Shown here piece by piece: positions 1 through 4,012 of a stretch of DNA of 5,225 nucleotides. Both the position numbers and the translations under genes were made by a program. Each line of letters begins with the position of its first letter. Within the stretch, counting starts at the first letter, position 1. The DNA lies in contig JBAXGW010000130.1 of the NCBI GenBank assembly GCA_037139195.1, forward strand, positions 1 to 5,225. The letters are read 5' to 3'. Under the pieces are notes generated by a model. The model made no database searches. It had not been told where the DNA came from and was given only the letters and a program-made list of their open reading frames with translations. Source of the DNA: JBAXGW01 sp037139195 (lineage in GTDB: Bacteria; Bacteroidota; Bacteroidia; Bacteroidales; JAHJDW01).

Positions 1-52
1 CTTCTTTAGAATTAAGAATTTCTTCGCTAGCACCTCAAATTAATATTTTGCC

Positions 53-60
53 TAATTTTG
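53..60 (+). promoter_or_regulatory. Bacteroidota-type -7 promoter element
   Basis: The octamer TAATTTTG matches the TAnnTTTG -7 consensus used by the primary sigma factor of Bacteroidota. It lies 32 bases before the ATG of the secreted-protein gene, leaving a short A-rich leader without a Shine-Dalgarno sequence, which is usual in this phylum. A clear -33 TTG is not visible at the expected distance, so this is a half-supported promoter. Confidence 0.55.
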
Positions 61-91
61 CAGGCTAAAATTTAACCAAAAAATCAAATTT

Positions 92-1504
92 ATGAAAAAA
101 AGATTACTGCTATTTGCTGTATTTATTTCCACATTGTCTGTGAATGCTCAAAGAACGAATCAGAAGATGCTTTCTCCTGATAATGAAGGGAGAAGAGAAT
201 TTCACAAGTCACGAACTATTTCATCTGTTAAACCCAAAGCTTCAAATTCAAGAGCTTCGTATGCAATTACAGATACGTCAAAAGTTATTGATTATAAGCA
301 GTATTACGCTACGGGTCCTTCTTTTTTTGAAGGCGGATCAGAGTATACTAATCAAATTAGTAAAGTCTTAAAAGCAACACCTGCTGTGTCTCCTGCTACT
401 GGAGTTAATTACCCTTCTTTCTTTCAACAATATGTTGGAAAATCTGGTGTTAAATTAAATGGAATTGGCGTTACTTTAAGATCATTAAATACAGTATCTG
501 CTGATGTTATATTGAATGTGTATAATTCAAATTATGTAACCCTTGGCACTGTTACGAAAAATATTTTAGCCAGTGGAACTTCTTTGTCTGATCAATATTT
601 TATGTTTTCTTCTCCAATAACTTTGCCTGATACTTTTATTGTTGAGGTAACTCCTAATTTATTAAAAGATTCAGTAAGAGTATTGACTTCTGGGTACCAT
701 GAAGGAATTGTTACATGTACTGGCTCAATTACTGGAACAAACTTAACAGTTGCAACATGGCCATCGACAATTGGCGGCTTTAAAGTTGGTGATACAATTA
801 AAGGTGTAAATGTACTTGCTAATACAATAATTACAGGTCACCCAAGCAACATGGTTTATACTGTAAATAAAACTCAAACAATTGCTGCTGGTACAACCAT
901 GTCGGCAAACAGATTAAAATATAATGATATTGATGATAGTTGGAAAGAAGTTTGGAATTATCCTTCCTCAGGCAATCCTAGTTATGTTGGAGCTTATTAT
1001 GTTTGGTCAACTTCTACTGCTGGAGTCGAATCAGGTTTTTATTTTTATCCAATTTTTGATTATACTTGGAATAATAATCCAACAGTTGACAATACTTGTT
1101 TAGGTACTAATAATACTGTAAATGTTTCTTTAGCTAACGAAGCTTTTGTAAAAAACCCATTATACAACATTTCTGCTTTCTATATGAAATATGCTGGTTA
1201 TAATGCTGATGATGATTTCTACTATTCAAGAATTGATTTTTCTCATAAAGCCTCTGATAGTGTTAAAGTTGATCATTCTTCTGTTTTATATGGAACTTCA
1301 AAAACATATAGCCCAGCAACTACTGATACCATTACTGTTGCATCTATTTTATGGACTTACGGTATTGGAGGAAATCCAAATGATTTCATATATGATGAAA
1401 CAACATTCCCTATAGGATTATTTGCCCTTGCTGAATCGCTTGTATATCGGCACTTTCAGAGTGGTGAGCATTTCGAGGTAACCGAATCGGAACCCTTTCA
1501 ATGA
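92..1504 (+). CDS. Secreted beta-rich surface protein, apparently 3'-truncated
   Basis: The 470-residue product begins with a Sec signal peptide: a Lys/Arg-rich start, a hydrophobic stretch at about residues 5-18, and a likely cleavage after VNAQ (residue 20). The mature part is rich in Ser, Thr, Asn and aromatic residues with alternating beta-strand patterns, as in Bacteroidota extracellular proteins. Residues 209-272 form a separate Gly/Thr module (GSITGTNLTV ... VGDTIKG ... TVNKTQTIAAGTTMSA) resembling repeats seen in phage tail and adhesin-like proteins. Residues 312-365 (FYFYPIFDYTW, a Cys at 336, then NPLYNISAFY) resemble a segment found in T9SS-exported proteins. Such proteins usually end in a sorting domain of about 70-90 residues. 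Here there is none: from about residue 443 the sequence becomes charged and unlike what precedes it, and stops at PFQ. I infer that the original 3' end was lost and replaced by foreign DNA. The ATG at 92 is chosen because it directly precedes the signal peptide. Precise function is unknown. Confidence 0.85.
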   Translation: MKKRLLLFAVFISTLSVNAQRTNQKMLSPDNEGRREFHKSRTISSVKPKASNSRASYAITDTSKVIDYKQYYATGPSFFEGGSEYTNQISKVLKATPAVSPATGVNYPSFFQQYVGKSGVKLNGIGVTLRSLNTVSADVILNVYNSNYVTLGTVTKNILASGTSLSDQYFMFSSPITLPDTFIVEVTPNLLKDSVRVLTSGYHEGIVTCTGSITGTNLTVATWPSTIGGFKVGDTIKGVNVLANTIITGHPSNMVYTVNKTQTIAAGTTMSANRLKYNDIDDSWKEVWNYPSSGNPSYVGAYYVWSTSTAGVESGFYFYPIFDYTWNNNPTVDNTCLGTNNTVNVSLANEAFVKNPLYNISAFYMKYAGYNADDDFYYSRIDFSHKASDSVKVDHSSVLYGTSKTYSPATTDTITVASILWTYGIGGNPNDFIYDETTFPIGLFALAESLVYRHFQSGEHFEVTESEPFQ

Positions 1505-1566
1505 ACTGTTCTTCAGTGCTGTAAAATTACAAAAATTCAGCTTAACTGCCATAGATTTCAGTGTTT
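1420..1566. other. Probable recombination junction and noncoding spacer
   Basis: Around 1420-1430 the plus-strand gene loses its AT-rich, beta-strand character, and the next ~70 bases contain more G and C. Read on the minus strand, 1511-1536 contains TTTTTGTAATTTTACAGC, which resembles the layout of the promoter at 53-60 with one substitution (TAATTTTA for TAnnTTTG). It precedes short open frames, such as MLTTLKVPIYKRFSKGK ending near 1419, that I do not recognise. The stretch separates the stop of the secreted protein at 1504 from the 3' end of the DUF6266 gene at 1567, so the two genes converge. I see no strong terminator hairpin here. Confidence 0.4.
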
Positions 1567-2226
1567 TTATTTCACCTTACTGGATAAATCAGCACCAGCT
1601 TTGAACTTAATTATTTTCTTTGGCTTGCTGTTTACCATTTGCGAATAATCGCTTGTAACGATATGTGCAGCCACGGTGTCGCCTGTCCAAATTAGTGGTA
1701 CTGTTAATGATACTGTTGATGCACTGCGTGCAATGGTATCTTTATAGCTTACCACCTTGTTGGTTCTACAATTCACGAAGATAACAGACACTAATGATGA
1801 TAATTCTTCGGTTACTGTGGTATTTGCCGACCAAGTTAGTTTCATCACTTGCCCTATCATACCAGTTAATGCAACATTGCTAACAGAAGAACCATCATAC
1901 TCACAGAATGAAACTTTAGTGTGGTCAATTGTTGGCGTTGCACCTGTTGTAATAAATGCATTCTTGCAATTATAGCTCACAGCCTTGTTGTATGGGCTCA
2001 TATTGCTCACATTGCCATACGCTTCGTTAATGTATGGTAATACTTGTTTACATAACCCGACAGTAGTCGAAAATATGTTTCTGTTTTTCACTTGTCCGAT
2101 AGTTTTCGGATTGTGAACTTGTGGTTGGTATGCTCTTACGGTGTTAAGGTCTTTCCATTTTGCACCTACTACATTACCAATTTTCCCTCTTGCGGAACCT
2201 AAGATTCCTTGGTTTAATTTTCCCAT
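1567..2226 (-). CDS. DUF6266-type protein of unknown function
   Basis: The 219-residue product opens with GKLNQGILGSARGKIGNVVG at residues 2-21, then a Trp-Lys, Arg, and HNPKTIGQVKNRNIF around residues 38-52. This N-terminal pattern (Gly-x-Lys-Gly/Val-Gly-x-Val-Val-Gly, Trp, Arg, Asn-Pro-x-Thr, Gln, Arg/Asn) is what I associate with DUF6266, a Bacteroidota family of about 200 residues with no assigned role. The length is normal and the protein looks complete. There is no signal peptide or membrane segment. The second half (about 100-200) is beta-rich with many Ser, Thr and Val, and the C-terminus is lysine-rich (KPKKIIKFKAG). The family assignment is from memory of the motif, not from a search. 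The ATG at 2226 is chosen because the conserved motif starts at once. It lies 126 bp downstream of the J-domain gene on the same strand, so co-transcription is possible, but the gap has repeats that may be a separate control region. Confidence 0.8.
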   Translation of the reverse strand: MGKLNQGILGSARGKIGNVVGAKWKDLNTVRAYQPQVHNPKTIGQVKNRNIFSTTVGLCKQVLPYINEAYGNVSNMSPYNKAVSYNCKNAFITTGATPTIDHTKVSFCEYDGSSVSNVALTGMIGQVMKLTWSANTTVTEELSSLVSVIFVNCRTNKVVSYKDTIARSASTVSLTVPLIWTGDTVAAHIVTSDYSQMVNSKPKKIIKFKAGADLSSKVK

Positions 2227-2289
2227 TGTTTTTTTAGTTTAAGTTTTTGTTATACATATAAATATCAAGAAAAATTAAAAAAGGAGTAA

Positions 2290-2307
2290 ATACGGACTTG
2301 ATACGGA
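2290..2307. repeat. Tandem ATACGGA direct repeat, one helical turn apart
   Basis: ATACGGA occurs at 2290-2296 and again at 2301-2307, start to start 11 bp, which places both copies on the same face of the helix. It lies 64 bp upstream of the DUF6266 start on the minus strand, where an operator or activator site would be expected. It could instead be a core-type recombinase site. Only the repeat itself is directly seen. Confidence 0.45.
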
Positions 2308-2330
2308 AAATATTTATAAAATAAAAATGA

Positions 2331-2345
2331 GGATTGTGATAATCC
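2331..2345 (-). terminator. Weak terminator-like hairpin after the J-domain gene
   Basis: GGATT at 2331-2335 pairs with AATCC at 2341-2345 over a 5-base loop. On the minus strand it starts about 8 bases past the J-domain stop codon and is followed by a T-rich stretch (TCATTTTTATTTT). The stem is short, so termination would be partial at best. Confidence 0.3.
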
Positions 2346-2352
2346 CCTAATT

Positions 2353-2829
2353 TTATTGTTGTAACTCAAACTTGTTATTTTGGTTTGCTACCTTATCACT
2401 GCCATATTTCAAACGTATCTCTTCGATTGTTTTCGGCTTCGTATTTGAACTTTTACAGTCATCGGGACGATAATACCACATCGTCTTTTTAGATGCGAAA
2501 TAGAAGCCAGATTTCTTTAATTGTTCACGGTGTGGATAGGTGTTGCCAGACACCCAAATCCAGTTACCTATTATTTCAATTGTTACTCCATTTAGACCGA
2601 TTATTTGGCTTATGATTTCTGGGTATTTAATAAATTCGTGTTGTTCTTCTTCCGTTTGTTTGGAGAATGCGAAGAATGGATTTTTGATAACACTTTGGTA
2701 CTCGGCATTTATTTCTTGCATACGTGCCGTATCGCCACCACAATCGGGGTGATGTATGAATGCCAAATTTTTAAAATGTTTTTTAACTTCTTCTAATGTT
2801 TTGCAATTTGAGAAATAATGTGTTTTCAT
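2353..2829 (-). CDS. Small J-domain (DnaJ-like) protein
   Basis: This 158-residue protein has a shortened J domain at about residues 1-50. TLEEVKKHFKNLAFIHHPD carries the helix II-to-III loop with the invariant His-Pro-Asp at residues 27-29, followed by CGGDTARMQEINAEYQSV, the usual helix III. The HPD loop is what J proteins use to stimulate the ATPase of DnaK/Hsp70. There is no Gly/Phe linker, zinc finger or DnaJ C-terminal substrate domain, so it is not a general DnaJ. Residues 81-122 (GVTIEIIGNWIWVSGNT, then GFYFASKKTMWYY) form a compact Trp-rich unit seen in small J proteins carried on conjugative elements and phages. Its partner is unknown. The protein is cytoplasmic, without signal or membrane segments. 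I choose the ATG at 2829 because the J domain begins within ten residues of it. It lies upstream of and co-directional with the DUF6266 gene, and its own upstream side is the repeat island. Confidence 0.85.
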   Translation of the reverse strand: MKTHYFSNCKTLEEVKKHFKNLAFIHHPDCGGDTARMQEINAEYQSVIKNPFFAFSKQTEEEQHEFIKYPEIISQIIGLNGVTIEIIGNWIWVSGNTYPHREQLKKSGFYFASKKTMWYYRPDDCKSSNTKPKTIEEIRLKYGSDKVANQNNKFELQQ

Positions 2830-2930
2830 AGCTATTTGGGGTTTAAGGTTAAAAAATCGTATCGTCTTTTATGAAAAGAAAAATACATTAATGAAACCTT
2901 ATGCAACCAAAAAGCGGTGCGGTGGTGGAA

Positions 2931-3010
2931 TTGCAAGGTTTTTGCTTGAAAAATACTACCTTTTTTTGGTGGAGATTTTTCAAGCAAAACTCTGTATAAC
3001 CTTGCAAGGT
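2931..3010. repeat. Nested long inverted repeat with a perfect 15-bp stem
   Basis: TTTTGCTTGAAAAAT at 2940-2954 is the exact reverse complement of 2975-2989. Inside it, CTACC (2956-2960) can pair with GGTGG (2968-2972) with one wobble, around a run of seven T. Outside it, TTGCAAGGT at 2931-2939 pairs with ACCTTGCAA at 2999-3007, leaving a 9-base bulge on one side. The right outer arm is itself part of a perfect 12-bp palindrome, ACCTTGCAAGGT, at 2999-3010. The element lies about 100 bp upstream of the J-domain gene. It could be a bidirectional terminator, a transfer or replication origin hairpin, or the relic of an element end. Confidence 0.7.
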
Positions 3011-3115
3011 GCGTTGGCGGCTTACCTTTGTATTAGGTTTTATTAATTATTTAATCAAATACCTTACGCCTGTGGCTTGTGCTTATGTTTGAACGGAGTG
3101 AGTTGCACACAATAC

Positions 3116-3142
3116 AGCAAGTGCAAGTTTTTTCCACTTGCT
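3116..3142. repeat. Short hairpin with 8-bp stem
   Basis: AGCAAGTG at 3116-3123 pairs with CACTTGCT at 3135-3142 around an 11-base loop containing a T run. The words GCAAG and CTTGC recur around it, so other pairings are possible. Confidence 0.5.
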
Positions 3143-3163
3143 CTTGCTACTGCTTTTAGGGCA

Positions 3164-3233
3164 GCAAGCAGCTTATTAAAACATTTTGGTTGTGAAATGG
3201 CTTGTGCGATGTTTTAATGGGCTGATTGCTTGC
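3164..3233. repeat. Imperfect long inverted repeat
   Basis: ATTAAAACAT at 3175-3184 is an exact reverse complement of 3209-3218. The pairing resumes outward with AGC against GCT and with GCAAGCA at 3164-3170 against TGCTTGC at 3227-3233. The right arm is four bases longer, leaving unpaired bases on one side. The loop is 24 bases. A stem with unpaired bases on one strand only is the kind of structure used by single-strand recombination sites and REP-like elements. Confidence 0.6.
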
Positions 3234-3255
3234 GGTGGCGTGGGTTGGCAGTGCG

Positions 3256-3352
3256 GCTATTTAACATAATGCTATTATAGGACTGCCGAATTAAATACAT
3301 TTATACCTTAAAAAATAGGCTGTTCCTATAATGCCGCATTATGTTACTTAGC
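3256..3352. repeat. Long imperfect inverted repeat (cruciform-type, attC-like)
   Basis: The inner pairing joins ATTATAGGA (3274-3282) to TCCTATAAT (3324-3332) and TAACATAATGC (3262-3272) to GCATTATGTTA (3336-3346). One base is unpaired on the left and three on the right between these stems. Further pairs are GCC/GGC inside (3285-3287 with 3318-3320) and GCTA/TAGC outside (3256-3259 with 3349-3352). The loop of about 30 bases is AT-rich. The left edge holds ATTTAAC, fitting the RYYYAAC box of integron attC sites; the right edge GTTACTT fits GTTRRRY only in part. The fold is directly visible. The attC comparison is speculative. Confidence 0.6.
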
Positions 3353-3377
3353 TTTGGGTTGTTTTTTTTCTGGCACA

Positions 3378-3410
3378 AGTGGAACGGTGGTGGTGGTTGG
3401 AGTGGAACGG
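3378..3410. repeat. Pair of AGTGGAACGG direct repeats
   Basis: AGTGGAACGG occurs at 3378-3387 and 3401-3410, separated by a GGT-rich stretch (GGTGGTGGTTGG). It is probably part of the low-complexity character of this island, although it could be a paired protein-binding site. Confidence 0.45.
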
Positions 3411-3472
3411 CTTTTTGCTTTTGTGTGTTGGGGTAGCTCTTTGCAACCACAATGGAGTTTACGGAATGAGGA

Positions 3473-3504
3473 TTGCAATGTGCTACTGTGCGGTGGCATT
3501 GCAA
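3473..3504. repeat. Hairpin with 8-bp stem
   Basis: TTGCAATG at 3473-3480 pairs with CATTGCAA at 3497-3504 around a 16-base loop. There is no T-tract on the plus side; an A run follows. The role is unknown. Confidence 0.45.
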
Positions 3505-3601
3505 AAAGTGTGACAGAAAAAAAACAACGAAGGGCTGGCGTGGGTTGGCTGTGGGTAATTTTTATTGTAGAAACTAAATTTCAACGACTAATATTTTATC
3601 A

Positions 3602-3661
3602 AATAAAAAATCGGCAAAACGGATAACCAACTTTAAAGGTGGAATATAAATTTTGCCGATT
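3602..3661 (-). terminator. Rho-independent-type terminator, minus strand
   Basis: AATCGGCAAAA at 3609-3619 is the exact reverse complement of 3651-3661, and the loop holds a smaller imperfect hairpin (CCAACTTT/AAAGGTGG). Read on the minus strand, the stem is followed directly by a T-rich run (TTTTATTT), as in intrinsic terminators. It begins 21 bases past the stop of the gene remnant at 3683-3817, which supports that remnant having been a real transcribed gene. The loop is longer than usual. Confidence 0.6.
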
Positions 3662-3682
3662 AAACGAAATACTAAATATTAA

Positions 3683-3817
3683 CTACAATTCTTCTAAATC
3701 AATATCAGCTACTGGAATATCAACGATAGGAGATAAATATTCTTTAAAATCTTTTTCAGTACTAAATTGCTGACCCACATCAATTTTTTCAGTTATATCT
3801 TCTTCGTCTTCATCTAA
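3683..3817 (-). pseudogene. 3' remnant of a gene with an acidic tail
   Basis: On the minus strand, 44 codons end at a TAG at 3683-3685. They read LDEDEEDITEKIDVGQQF, then STEKDFKEYLSPIVDIP, then VADIDLEEL. The composition (acidic, typical Bacteroidota codons, Leu-Glu-Glu-Leu end) looks like a genuine protein C-terminus. The frame is closed upstream by a TAA at 3818-3820, contains no ATG, and has no plausible start, so the 5' part is missing. The intrinsic-type terminator just downstream fits a true gene end. The break lies about 10 bases from an inverted-repeat arm at 3830-3843, which suggests the gene was cut by insertion or recombination there. The parent family is not recognisable from this tail. 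Confidence 0.55.
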
Positions 3818-3938
3818 TTATTTTTGAATAACTCGTTTGACCAAGAGAATTTTCAATTTTTTAAAGTGTTGTTGTTTATTGTATCTTATAGCTACCTATG
3901 TTGATTGTGACATATAAACATGACTAACTTTATTAATT

Positions 3939-3955
3939 AATAATTTCAAATTATT
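3939..3955. repeat. Odd palindrome AATAATTTcAAATTATT
   Basis: The 17-base sequence is perfectly symmetric around the central C at 3947. It lies in the 195-bp spacer between the gene remnant and the 3' end of the ankyrin gene. Symmetry without a loop favours a dimeric protein site over a transcript hairpin, but AT-rich palindromes are common. Confidence 0.3.
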
Positions 3956-3957
3956 TG

Positions 3958-3969
3958 AGAAGTACTTCT
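3958..3969. repeat. Perfect 12-bp palindrome AGAAGTACTTCT
   Basis: The sequence equals its own reverse complement and begins three bases after the preceding palindrome. It could be an operator, but it lies downstream of the only nearby intact gene, so a promoter role is unclear. Confidence 0.3.
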
Positions 3970-4012
3970 ATTTACTAATTATCACTTCAATACTAAAACA
4001 AATATGCAAAAT

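Larger units (their letters stand above)
3236..3549. repeat. 14-bp direct repeat, copies exactly 300 bp apart
   Basis: TGGCGTGGGTTGGC occurs at 3236-3249 and at 3536-3549 in the same orientation, followed after one differing base by GTG in both. The interval between the copies contains the long inverted repeat at 3256-3352 and no convincing gene. In an AT-rich genome, two copies of so GC-rich a word so close together are unlikely by chance, so they are probably related boundary or recombination sequences. Confidence 0.6.
2830..3682. other. Repeat-rich noncoding island of about 850 bp
   Basis: I find no gene with a believable protein here. The two longest frames (3354-3626 plus, 3301-3504 minus) translate to compositions such as VVVVGVERLFAFVCW and VPLQPPPPFHLCQKK, rich in Cys and Trp or in Pro and His, and they overlap repeats. 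Much of 2920-3560 is visibly richer in G and C than the flanking genes, the reverse of the normal relation between genes and spacers in an AT-rich genome. It contains at least five hairpin-forming inverted repeats and several direct repeats, listed separately. This points to imported or recombination-active DNA, or to a structured RNA. Confidence 0.6.

Noticed and set aside
1430..1535. tRNA gene or tRNA-fragment attachment site at the junction
   Set aside because: I could not fit a cloverleaf, a GTTCRANYC T-loop or an acceptor stem here, and no second copy of the stretch is in the window.
1757..1975. 72-codon plus-strand frame inside the DUF6266 gene
   Set aside because: It is antisense to a gene with a recognisable family motif; no domain and no start signal.
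2540..2796. Two plus-strand frames opposite the J-domain gene
   Set aside because: They are antisense shadows of a gene identified by its HPD motif.
3073..3207. TGGCTTGTGC repeated at 3073-3082 and 3198-3207
   Set aside because: A 10-base repeat within 5 kb is expected several times by chance, so it is not listed as a feature on its own.
3301..3504. 67-codon minus-strand open frame in the repeat island
   Set aside because: Pro-, His- and Gln-rich translation arising from the GGT-rich tract; it overlaps the inverted repeat and has no recognisable domain.
2920..3560. CRISPR array
   Set aside because: The repeats are few, of different sequence and irregular spacing, mostly inverted rather than direct, and no cas gene is present.
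3354..3626. 90-codon plus-strand open frame in the repeat island
   Set aside because: The composition (GTVVVVGVERLFAFVCW, many Cys and Trp) is unlike a real protein, and it runs through the 14-bp repeat and hairpins. No family was recognised.
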